NCBI GenBank assembly: GCA_020849825.1
Contig: JADZFP010000274.1
Span: forward strand, 1-5,989
Direction of reading: 5' to 3'
Origin: Saprospiraceae bacterium
Lineage (GTDB): Bacteria > Bacteroidota > Bacteroidia > Chitinophagales > Saprospiraceae
Length of the DNA: 5,989 nucleotides
Below the pieces are notes generated by a model that saw nothing but the letters and a program-made list of their open reading frames with translations, searched no databases and was not told the origin of the DNA. The stretch's first letter is position 1. Every line of letters begins with the position of its first letter. This document shows positions 1 through 5,989 of this stretch, in pieces. The translations under genes were made by a program, and so were the position numbers.

Positions 1-527
1 AGCGTGTTGAACAGGAAGTGCGGATTAGTCTGGGCGCGCAGAAAATTGATTTCCGACTGTAGTTTTTCCCGGATCAATTGCTGTTCAAAATCGCGGCTCT
101 TGTAGTGTACCCGGATCAGTTTGATCGTGCTGGCCGCTGCCGCGGTGATGAAAATATCGAAAGCAGTGAGCAGAAGCCCGCGGCCGTCGAACAGCAGAAA
201 TGTCTTATCGGGTTCGAGGACCGGGTTGTACACGAAAACGATCACAAACCGGTAAGCCAGCATGGTTGCCATAAAGCCGAGCAGTATGCTGAGCAACAAC
301 TGCGTCAGTTTGTGGCGTTCGAGATAGAGGGGTATGATGTAGTAAAAAACAAAGTAGGTGAATGCCATTTTGATCGGCAGGGAGAATGCCTCCCCCGCCA
401 ACATGCCCCAAAAGGCTTCTTCCAGCGGCTGCCGGTAAACCGTACAGGTAAGCGCCGCGTTCAGCGGCAGATAAACGGCCCAGAACAATACGTGCAGGCC
501 GATTCGACTCCAGTTCAAGCGTGCCAT
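1..527 (-). CDS. LytS/YehU-type membrane sensor histidine kinase, N-terminal part (cut off by window edge)
   Basis: Reading the minus strand from ATG at 527 gives 175 residues plus two bases of a Leu codon, open to the window edge. There are about four hydrophobic segments (roughly residues 8-25, 47-67, 76-98 and 117-136), then a charged, probably coiled-coil stretch (about 141-160), then AQTNPHFLFNTL. This is the phospho-acceptor box of the His_kinase family (PF06580), with His170 as the likely phosphorylated residue. The ATP-binding domain lies outside the window. In this family the kinase normally signals to a LytTR-type response regulator, often encoded next door; none is visible here. 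The start is well fixed: a TGA stop lies in frame immediately before the ATG, and translation from there gives the membrane segments at once. The start codon lies inside the end of the alpha-glucosidase gene. The sensed signal is unknown. Confidence 0.93.
   Translation of the reverse strand, partial: MARLNWSRIGLHVLFWAVYLPLNAALTCTVYRQPLEEAFWGMLAGEAFSLPIKMAFTYFVFYYIIPLYLERHKLTQLLLSILLGFMATMLAYRFVIVFVYNPVLEPDKTFLLFDGRGLLLTAFDIFITAAAASTIKLIRVHYKSRDFEQQLIREKLQSEINFLRAQTNPHFLFNT
515..527 (-). other. 13-base overlap between alpha-glucosidase stop and kinase start
   Basis: The minus-strand stretch ATGGCACGCTTGA contains the kinase start codon at its beginning and the alpha-glucosidase TGA stop at its end, in different frames. 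No clear Shine-Dalgarno sequence precedes the ATG. Terminating ribosomes could therefore restart on the kinase message. The overlap is seen directly; coupling is inferred. Confidence 0.75.
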
Positions 528-3055
528 TCAACAGTGGTGAAGCCCGGCGCTGCATTGAGGGTATATAATGAGCGGTCGCGCAGGCGAATTTCTTTGATCG
601 GTATTTCTTCGCCGTCGAGCAAGCAGGTTTTGACAAAAGCCGGAAAGCCGACGAGGTAGATTTTTATGGTATGGTACGCTGGCGCCCAGTCGCCGCTTTT
701 TTGCTGATGCAGCGTAAAAAGGTTGTTTTTCCCCTGCGTTTCAAATGTTTTCAGGCTGTATTGTCCGTTTTCGTACCCATATCCTTCACCCTCGTCTTCG
801 TACAGGCGGCTGGTTTCTTTTCCGTTTTTATAATAAACGTACAAGGTCAGTTCATCCACGGGTCGCTCGCCGGTCCATTGCCGCGGCGGGTCCACGGGCA
901 GTACGGCGCCTTCGCGCACGAAAAACGGCAATTGGTCGGGCATCAGGTTGATAAACATCTCACCGTTGGCCTGCTGGCCGGTCCAGAAGTAGTACCAGTT
1001 GCCCTGCGGCAGATAAACCATTTGTCTTTGCAGTTTCGATTGTATCACCGGGCTGACCCAAATGTGGTCGCCAAATAGAAAATCGCGTTCCTGATCGGCC
1101 AGCTTCGGGTCGGCAGGGTCGGCAAATGCCGCATGGCGGATGACCGGCGTGCCGTCTTGCCAGTGCTGCCAGAATGCAGTATAAAGGCAAGGTAGCAAGG
1201 CATAACGCAGTTCGATGGCTTTTTTGGCCAACTCCGTGGTTTTGTCACCAAACGACCAGGGCTCGCGGTCGAATGTGTGCAACCCGGGGTCGCTCAGTTG
1301 CGCTTCGTCGGTAACGGCCACATCGCCGGCCGCGTGGCCGCCCATGCTGTGCATGCGCATCAGCGGGTGAAATACGGCGAGTTGCAGCCAGCGGATGTAC
1401 AATTCGGGGTCGAGCGTACCGGCAAAACCGCCGATGTCGGTGCCGCAAAACGAAAAGCCGGAGACAGAAAGCCGCTGGCACTGAATATTGGCAATTTGCA
1501 GGTGCTCCCAGGAGGAGAGGTTGTCGCCGGTCCAGACGGCCCCGTAACGTTGACCGCCGCTGAACGTAGCCCGTGTGAGCAAAAACGGTCTTTTTTCCGG
1601 TTGCAGGCGCCGAAACCCTTCCCACGAAGCGCGGGTCATCAACATGCCGTACACGTTGTGGGCCTTGCGGTGACTGCAGGGGGCGCCGTCGTGGTCGTGC
1701 ATGACGTGGTCGGGCAGGGTTTTGTGGTTGACGTGGAAGACGGCGGGTTCGTTCATATCATTCCAAAAACCGGCTACACCTTCCTGTTGATAAAGTTCGG
1801 CATACAGTTCGCCCCACCAGTCGCGCACTGCCGGATGGGTAAAGTCGGGAAATGCGCAGAATCCGGGCCAAACCGGGCCTTTTGCCACGTCGCCATCGGC
1901 TGTTTTGACAAAATAGCCGTTCTCCATGCCCTCCCGGTACACCCGGTACTCGGGGTCTTCCTTGATGCCGGGGTCGATCATAACCACGGTCGAAAAACCC
2001 AGTTCACGAAGGTCGTCGATCAGTTGTTTGGGGTGTGGGAAATGGCGTTTGTCCCAGGTAAAACACCTGAACCCGTCCATGTAATCGATGTCGAGATAGA
2101 TGGCGTCGCAAGGGATGTTCTTCTCTCGAAAATTGCGGGCCAGCTGGCGCACCCGGCCGTGCGGATAATACGACCAGCGACACTGGTGGTAGCCCAGCGC
2201 CCACAGGGGAGGCAGATCGAGCCGGCCGGTCAGCCGCGCATATTTGCGGCACACGTCGGTCGGGTCGGGGCCATTGATAAAATAAAAGTCGAGGCTGCCG
2301 CCTTCTGCCCAGAACTCGGTTGTTTCTGCGCCCTCGCTGTCGAAGTCGAAATGCGTTTTGAAACTGTTGTCGAGGAAAATACCGTAGGCCAGGCCCTGAT
2401 AAACGCTGTAATAAAATGGAATGGCGCGGTAAAGCGGGTCCGATTCTCTGCCGTATCCGTAGGCGTCGGTGCACCACAATTCAAATTTTTTGCCGTGCAA
2501 ATTGGCCCCGCAACTTTTATCTCCCAGTCCGTAAAAGGCTTCCTTGCGGTGGCTCTTTTTGCTCATGCGCAAATCGCACCAGCCGCGCATGATGGTTCGT
2601 TTGGCCGTAAAGCCGCCTGCATCCAGACAAAGCGCGCGGTCGTCCTGGTCGTAAATGCGAACGCGCATGCCGTGTTTCAGAATGACGATTTGCAGGGATT
2701 CCGAGTTCAGGATGTACTCGCTGTCGGTTTCGTCAAGAGTGGCCGTTACCTTTTCAGGCTGAAAATCGGGATCGATGGCATAGGAAAAGTCGCGGCTGAA
2801 AACACCGTCGGGGCTGTACCGGAATTTGACCATTCCGTTCGCCACGATTTGCAGCCGTAGCGCGACCCCGTTTTTACAAATAAACTCATAAGCGCCGTCG
2901 CGCCAGCGCAAGGTGTTTACCTCGTCGGGCGCGACGATTTGGTACACATCGTCGTATCGCGTGCTGACGTCGGCAAAAGAATAGTCGATTTCTTTGGGCG
3001 TTTCCGGTACATCGGGGCCGGAAGGCAAGGCTGGTCCGTGTTCGTTTTCCTCCAT
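515..3055 (-). CDS. Glycoside hydrolase family 31 alpha-glucosidase
   Basis: 846 residues, full length for bacterial GH31 enzymes, which release glucose (or a related sugar) from the non-reducing end of alpha-glucosides with retention of configuration. An N-terminal beta-sandwich region (about 35-275, including FYGLGD at 174-179) leads into the catalytic barrel (about 283-620). That contains LDIDYMDGF (321-329), the nucleophile motif WNDMNEP with Asp433, WTGDN with acid/base Asp511, and GTDIGGF (538-544). The C-terminal beta domains include YEDEGEGYGYENG (752-764), typical of the DUF5110-like end of this family. There is no signal peptide: the protein begins MEENEHGP with an acidic, proline-containing tail of about 30 residues, so it is probably cytoplasmic and acts on imported oligosaccharides. 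The exact substrate (maltose-type, isomaltose-type or alpha-xyloside) cannot be read from sequence alone. The start fits a promoter box 21 bases upstream. The gene overlaps the following kinase gene by 13 bases. Confidence 0.96.
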   Translation of the reverse strand: MEENEHGPALPSGPDVPETPKEIDYSFADVSTRYDDVYQIVAPDEVNTLRWRDGAYEFICKNGVALRLQIVANGMVKFRYSPDGVFSRDFSYAIDPDFQPEKVTATLDETDSEYILNSESLQIVILKHGMRVRIYDQDDRALCLDAGGFTAKRTIMRGWCDLRMSKKSHRKEAFYGLGDKSCGANLHGKKFELWCTDAYGYGRESDPLYRAIPFYYSVYQGLAYGIFLDNSFKTHFDFDSEGAETTEFWAEGGSLDFYFINGPDPTDVCRKYARLTGRLDLPPLWALGYHQCRWSYYPHGRVRQLARNFREKNIPCDAIYLDIDYMDGFRCFTWDKRHFPHPKQLIDDLRELGFSTVVMIDPGIKEDPEYRVYREGMENGYFVKTADGDVAKGPVWPGFCAFPDFTHPAVRDWWGELYAELYQQEGVAGFWNDMNEPAVFHVNHKTLPDHVMHDHDGAPCSHRKAHNVYGMLMTRASWEGFRRLQPEKRPFLLTRATFSGGQRYGAVWTGDNLSSWEHLQIANIQCQRLSVSGFSFCGTDIGGFAGTLDPELYIRWLQLAVFHPLMRMHSMGGHAAGDVAVTDEAQLSDPGLHTFDREPWSFGDKTTELAKKAIELRYALLPCLYTAFWQHWQDGTPVIRHAAFADPADPKLADQERDFLFGDHIWVSPVIQSKLQRQMVYLPQGNWYYFWTGQQANGEMFINLMPDQLPFFVREGAVLPVDPPRQWTGERPVDELTLYVYYKNGKETSRLYEDEGEGYGYENGQYSLKTFETQGKNNLFTLHQQKSGDWAPAYHTIKIYLVGFPAFVKTCLLDGEEIPIKEIRLRDRSLYTLNAAPGFTTVEWHA

Positions 3056-3075
3056 ATTGGGTCGAATTTCGAGGC

Positions 3076-3083
3076 CAAAAGTA
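3076..3083 (-). promoter_or_regulatory. Bacteroidota-type -7 promoter box for the alpha-glucosidase/kinase unit
   Basis: The minus strand reads TACTTTTG, an exact match to the Bacteroidota -7 consensus TAnnTTTG. It ends 20 bases before the alpha-glucosidase ATG at 3055, which would give a short leader of roughly 10-15 bases. A -33 TTTG element at the usual 19-21 base spacing is not present; the closest candidate (TTTA) is about 25 bases upstream, inside the repeat array. The call rests on the single box and its position. Confidence 0.5.
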
Positions 3084-3093
3084 AGGAGGAAGG

Positions 3094-3220
3094 GTTGATG
3101 AGGGTTGATAAAGTTGATGGGGGATGATGAGGTTGATAAAGTTTATAGGGTTGTTAAAAGGAGGGCGGGCGCTCTCGTCCTCATCAACCCTATAAACCTC
3201 ATCAACCCTCCCTCATCAAC
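3094..3220. repeat. Array of 9-10 base units in two opposed blocks (intergenic repeat)
   Basis: Left block, plus strand: GTTGATGAGG (3094-3103), GTTGATAAA (3104-3112), GTTGATGGG (3113-3121), a degenerate unit (3122-3131), GTTGATAAA (3132-3140), GTTTATAGG (3141-3149) and a degenerate GTTGTTAAAAG (3150-3160). Right block, same units on the minus strand: GTTGATGAGG (3220-3211), then a GAGG spacer, GTTGATGAG (3206-3198), GTTTATAGG (3197-3189) and GTTGATGAGG (3188-3179). A GC-rich centre of about 18 bases separates the blocks. The array fills nearly all of the 164-base gap and touches the last base of the stop codon of the barrel gene. It does not resemble CRISPR (no unique spacers) or an insertion sequence (no transposase). 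The function is unknown. Confidence 0.85.
3141..3197. terminator. Candidate hairpin/terminator at the core of the repeat
   Basis: GTTTATAGGGTTG at 3141-3153 is perfectly complementary to CAACCCTATAAAC at 3185-3197 (13 base pairs). The match resumes outside with GTTGAT (3132-3137) against ATCAAC (3201-3206), and there is a possible inner AGGA/TCCT pairing (3159-3162 with 3178-3181) around a GC-rich loop. It lies directly after the stop of the sigma/barrel unit and before the alpha-glucosidase promoter, a natural site for transcription to end. No terminal U-run follows the stem on the minus strand, so it is not a textbook intrinsic terminator. The inverted repeat is certain; the termination role is a guess. 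Confidence 0.35.
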
Positions 3221-4533
3221 TAAAAAATCCAGCGGGCCATCACATGATAACGCCAGGGGGAGTTGGGCTTGATGGTGTAAGAAAGGTTGCCGGCTTGTGA
3301 CGGGGTGGGATCGAAAGAAGCGTAGTTGTCCTGACTTCCCCATTCGGAGAGGTTGTTTTGTACAAAAAATCCGACTTCGATATGCCGGGAGGGCTGAAAA
3401 CCGACCCCGCTTTGCAGGTTGACCCGCCATTGTCCCACTTTCTGACTGGCCAGGTTGCCCAGCCGGTTCTCCGGATCGTTGATCGACCCGTTGTACAGTT
3501 CCGAACTGCTCAACGCGGCTGTTTTTGTGCCGGTTTCCACTTTAAGGGTATAAGACAACGCGCCGCCGGCGTAGAGGCGCCATTTATTGACCGGTTCCCA
3601 CCAGCCCAGCAATGGCATTTCGATCCGGTGAACAGCAGAGACCTGGGTTTGTACCTGCACCGGAACAGCATTGGAGTAGGACGTACTGGGCGAAGTAACC
3701 AGATCCTCGATAATGATCTGATCCGGCTGGCTCACCGTATCGTACAGCGCCGGCGCACTGACAATGGTTTCAGCGCTGAGCGGGAGTTTTTCATAGCCGT
3801 ATCGCAATCCGCTGCGCAGTCCCCAGCGGCGCTTGAGTTGAAAATCGGCCGTAAAGCCCAGACTTGCATCGTGTAAGCCGCTGAAATCGCGTGTGCCGGC
3901 GGTTGCGCTCAGCCCGAAATCCCAAAGGCGGCGCGCGGGTTTTGGCGTCGGCGGGCTTGTCTGGGGCGAGCCGGTCTGGGCAATGGCGAGGTCGGGATGG
4001 GGCACGAGTTCGAGATGACGTTGCGGTAAAGGCGCCGTTGCGAAGAACTGCTGTGGCTGAATATCGGTCGTAGCCGCATTGGCCGGTTCAATGCCGGGGA
4101 CGGTATGTTGTGTAGGTAAATGGTTGGTTGCGGGAATGTCTGTGCGGGGAATAGGGCGGTCGGATGATGACAGGGCCATCGCAGCCTGAGTGATCGGATA
4201 TGTACGTTGCGCCGTAATGTTGTTCGAAGCCGTTAGGGGCTGTTCGGTGGAGGTCAGGCTTGCAAGGTCCGATGCGGAGCGCTCCGGCCGGGTGCTTCCG
4301 GCTACGGGACCCCTTGGGGCGACGGCGGGCGGTACAGGCGCTGCCTGAACGGGCTGCGCGCTCCAGTTCCAGTAAAAGACCCCCAGGCCGATAGCCAGTG
4401 CGGGCGCCAGCCACCACCAGAAAAAGCCCCGGCGTTTGCGGCCTTCCGGCATTTCGCGGTCGAGGGTTTGCCGCATGGCGGCCCAACCCTTGTTGGCGAG
4501 CGCTTTTTCCTTGTTAAAGCCTATATTTTTCAT
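3220..4533 (-). CDS. Single-pass membrane protein with C-terminal outer-membrane beta-barrel; putative anti-sigma/barrel fusion
   Basis: 437 residues from ATG at 4533. A TTG two codons upstream is possible but less likely. Residues 1-35 are charged, including GWAAMRQTLDREMPEGRKRR, and precede an aromatic-rich hydrophobic segment (about 37-57, FFWWWLAPALAIGLGVFYW). Next is a low-complexity linker rich in Pro, Thr, Ser, Ala and Gln (about 60-200), then a C-terminal half (about 203-437) of alternating polar/hydrophobic strands with many Gly and aromatic residues, ending RWIF. A terminal Phe after such strands is typical of outer-membrane barrels, and this part resembles the porin-like OMP_b-brl families of Bacteroidota. 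The gene begins 31 bases after the ECF sigma gene, the usual place for an anti-sigma factor, and the short cytoplasmic head plus one membrane helix fits such a role. No zinc-binding HxxxCxxC motif is present. The barrel is well supported; the anti-sigma role is inferred from context. Confidence 0.85.
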   Translation of the reverse strand: MKNIGFNKEKALANKGWAAMRQTLDREMPEGRKRRGFFWWWLAPALAIGLGVFYWNWSAQPVQAAPVPPAVAPRGPVAGSTRPERSASDLASLTSTEQPLTASNNITAQRTYPITQAAMALSSSDRPIPRTDIPATNHLPTQHTVPGIEPANAATTDIQPQQFFATAPLPQRHLELVPHPDLAIAQTGSPQTSPPTPKPARRLWDFGLSATAGTRDFSGLHDASLGFTADFQLKRRWGLRSGLRYGYEKLPLSAETIVSAPALYDTVSQPDQIIIEDLVTSPSTSYSNAVPVQVQTQVSAVHRIEMPLLGWWEPVNKWRLYAGGALSYTLKVETGTKTAALSSSELYNGSINDPENRLGNLASQKVGQWRVNLQSGVGFQPSRHIEVGFFVQNNLSEWGSQDNYASFDPTPSQAGNLSYTIKPNSPWRYHVMARWIF

Positions 4534-4564
4534 AGTCAATCTCTTAAATAGCAGTTGTGCAGGT

Positions 4565-5161
4565 TTATTGGGATGTGCCGGTGTTCCAGTTGCGGGCCAT
4601 GCGGCGGTTTTCCATTCGTTCGTATTCGTTCAATTGATCGCGCAGTTTTTGGCGGGCTGTGGAAAGGTGCCATTTGGAAGTGCCTTCGCTGATATTCAGA
4701 TTTTGGGCGATTTCAGCGTGAGAATACCCTTCGATGGCGTACAGACGGAACACCTCCTGTGAAACATGGGGTAATGTTTTGACAGCCCGGAGAATGTCTT
4801 CTTCATGAAAAATTTCCGAGGATCGTTCCGGCACGGTTTCGTCCCGTTCTTCAAAGATCAGGAAGTGGGAATAGCGGGCATTGTCGCGGAAATAATCGGC
4901 CAGACTGTGCCACACCAGGCGGCGTATCCAACCTTCCAGACTGCCTTTGAACGCGAACGTGTGTATTTTTTGAAAAACCCGAAGGAAGCCTCGGTTCAGG
5001 ATGTCGAGCGCCGTGTCGTCGTCGCGGGTATGCCGGCGGCACATGCGCAGCATTTCCGGGAAAAAACGCCGATACAAAGCCTCCTGCGCGTGCCGGTCGT
5101 TGGCGGCACAGCCGGCGACGAGTTCTTCGTCGGTATATTGTTTTTTTCCAAAAATGGACAT
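4565..5161 (-). CDS. ECF-type RNA polymerase sigma factor (sigma-70 family)
   Basis: 198 residues from ATG at 5161 (MSIFGKKQYTDEELVAGC). A TTG start four codons earlier is possible but offers no extra conserved sequence. Region sigma-2 covers about residues 28-95, with the core-binding stretch around DDDTALDILNRGFLRVFQKI and the -10-reading part ending SLADYFRDNARY. Region sigma-4 covers about 122-176, with the helix-turn-helix in GYSHAEIAQNLNISEGTSK and the ending LSTARQKLRDQL. There is no sigma-3 domain, and the length is usual for ECF factors. It would redirect RNA polymerase to a specific promoter set. It sits 25 bases after the 261-residue barrel gene and 31 bases before the membrane-anchored barrel gene, so it is probably co-transcribed with both and controlled by the latter. 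Its target promoters cannot be deduced from this window. Confidence 0.95.
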   Translation of the reverse strand: MSIFGKKQYTDEELVAGCAANDRHAQEALYRRFFPEMLRMCRRHTRDDDTALDILNRGFLRVFQKIHTFAFKGSLEGWIRRLVWHSLADYFRDNARYSHFLIFEERDETVPERSSEIFHEEDILRAVKTLPHVSQEVFRLYAIEGYSHAEIAQNLNISEGTSKWHLSTARQKLRDQLNEYERMENRRMARNWNTGTSQ

Positions 5162-5186
5162 GTTCAAGTACAATATTAGTCTGTTT

Positions 5187-5972
5187 TTACAATTGCACGG
5201 CCATTCCGATTTCGAGTCGGCGGTGCAAAATTTTATCAGTGCCCTCGGAAGCGCCCCAGGTGTCGGTCCATACCCGGTTTTGTCGCTGAAACCTCAGGCC
5301 GCCGTACAGGCTGAAATGGTTGCCCAGCCGGTAGCCCAGTTTGCCTTGCAGGAGCCAGCCTCCGGTCCAGTTGTCGTTGTAGCCCCAGCGCTCGGAAGTA
5401 CTTCCGCCGGCAAAGCCCCAGCCGCCCCCGAAGGCGTAAAAAGGGGCGCTGTTTTTGCGCTGGAAATATCCTCTCGCCTCCACAAAAACCGGGTAGGTCA
5501 CCTGATTGAACTCTTGTACGTACGGGGAATAGGCCTCCACGCCAAGCCCCAGGCCTAGCCCGATCCAGCGGTTCAGAGCGTAGCCGGTAACATTCTGTAG
5601 CGAAACGCCGATCGTGTTTTCATCCCACCAGGTACGCCCTGCGAGTACGGAGAATGAACTGACGTTGTACCAGCCTTGCTCCCTGAAATTATAAGGACGC
5701 GGAATGGCAGCGCGTTTTTTTGTGTTTTCATCGTCGCCCGGACAACGTTGTACCACCCGACGCACCTTTTTCTCCTGAACATGGATGGTGAGGCCGCTCC
5801 AGGTTTGGACGACGAGTGTGCCGCCCTCCACGTGTTCCAGTATTTTACCCCGGTAAATGCTCCCGTTTTTCAAATAAACAACATCGGTGCAGCCTGTCGA
5901 GGGGTCGGCGTTGGTCTGTGCCCGACCAACGACCGACCAGAAGATCAAAACAAAAAGCAGGTATGGTTTCAT
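5187..5972 (-). CDS. Secreted beta-rich protein, predicted outer-membrane beta-barrel, unknown function
   Basis: 261 residues. The N-terminus MKPYLLFVLIFWSVVGRAQT is a clear signal peptide, with cleavage probably after Ala18. Residues about 29-75 form a small beta-rich domain (DVVYLKNGSIYRGKILEH, then strand-like LVVQTWSGLTIHVQEKKVRRVV). This type recurs at the front of Bacteroidota envelope proteins. Cys28 and Cys77 bracket it and could form a disulfide. After a short charged stretch (about 79-90), residues about 100-261 are glycine- and aromatic-rich alternating strands (WIGLGLGLGVEAYSP, FYAFGGGWGFAGG), ending LEIGMAVQL, as in small outer-membrane barrels. The start is set by the signal peptide. 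Only 17 bases precede it in the window and I see no promoter there. It is followed after 25 bases by the sigma factor gene, which suggests a shared transcript. It may be a partner or target of that system; no specific function is recognised. Confidence 0.85.
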   Translation of the reverse strand: MKPYLLFVLIFWSVVGRAQTNADPSTGCTDVVYLKNGSIYRGKILEHVEGGTLVVQTWSGLTIHVQEKKVRRVVQRCPGDDENTKKRAAIPRPYNFREQGWYNVSSFSVLAGRTWWDENTIGVSLQNVTGYALNRWIGLGLGLGVEAYSPYVQEFNQVTYPVFVEARGYFQRKNSAPFYAFGGGWGFAGGSTSERWGYNDNWTGGWLLQGKLGYRLGNHFSLYGGLRFQRQNRVWTDTWGASEGTDKILHRRLEIGMAVQL

Positions 5973-5989
5973 GTTGAAAGAAACATTCG

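Noticed and set aside
205..636. 143-codon minus-strand frame at the alpha-glucosidase/kinase junction
   Set aside because: It overlaps both real genes in a third frame. The kinase frame from 527 carries membrane segments and the NPHFLFN box, whereas this one is Arg/Pro-rich noise.
1277..2860. Open frame of 527 codons on the plus strand
   Set aside because: It lies wholly antisense to the GH31 gene, which has all family motifs. The translation shows no recognisable domain, and long antisense frames are common opposite GC-rich coding sequence.
3094..3220. CRISPR array
   Set aside because: The units are 9-10 bases, contiguous and degenerate, with no unique spacers and no cas genes.
4411..4440. 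Twin-arginine-like motif KRRGFFWWW in the anchored barrel protein
   Set aside because: RRGFF resembles a Tat signal, but outer-membrane barrels are exported unfolded by the Sec route and the motif lacks the rest of the Tat consensus. The positive charges are better explained by inner-membrane topology.
4534..4539. TTG start two codons upstream for the membrane-anchored barrel gene
   Set aside because: ATG at 4533 gives a natural MKN start. TTG starts are rare and the extension adds only two residues.
5162..5173. TTG start for the sigma factor
   Set aside because: ATG at 5161 gives the normal ECF N-terminus; the extra four residues have no supporting feature.
5171..5178. Possible -7 box TAATATTG just upstream of the sigma gene
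   Set aside because: It matches five of six consensus bases but has no -33 partner, and would leave only a 9-base gap before the ATG. Co-transcription with the upstream gene is simpler.

Overview
The window looks like a piece of a moderately GC-rich Bacteroidota chromosome. A Saprospiria- or Chitinophagia-like lineage is my guess from the protein styles. The supporting signs are a Bacteroidota-type -7 promoter box (TACTTTTG, matching TAnnTTTG), weak or absent Shine-Dalgarno sequences, a LytS/YehU-type histidine kinase with the NPHFLFN motif, and outer-membrane beta-barrel proteins of the kind common in that phylum. All five supported genes lie on the minus strand, so the window is read from right to left.

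Right half (5972 down to 3220): three closely spaced genes. They encode (i) a secreted 261-residue protein with a small N-terminal beta-rich domain and a predicted outer-membrane barrel, (ii) an ECF-type RNA polymerase sigma factor, and (iii) a 437-residue protein that combines a short cytoplasmic N-terminus, one hydrophobic segment, a long Pro/Ser/Thr/Gln-rich linker and a C-terminal beta-barrel. The gaps are 25 and 31 bases, so they are probably one transcription unit. I read the set as a possible envelope-signalling module: gene (iii) sits where an anti-sigma factor is usually found and has a membrane anchor like one, but it ends in an outer-membrane barrel.

Middle (3056-3219): 164 bases without a gene. 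They hold an array of 9-10 base units (GTTGATGAGG / GTTGATAAA) on both strands, arranged as a large imperfect inverted repeat around a GC-rich centre. Next comes a probable promoter for the gene to its left.

Left half (3055 down to 1): a complete, apparently cytoplasmic glycoside hydrolase family 31 alpha-glucosidase with both catalytic aspartates. Its last 13 bases overlap the start of a membrane-bound sensor histidine kinase gene, which is cut off by the window edge just after its phospho-acceptor histidine motif. These two are almost certainly co-transcribed and probably translationally coupled.

I see no tRNA, rRNA, CRISPR array, insertion sequence or phage gene.
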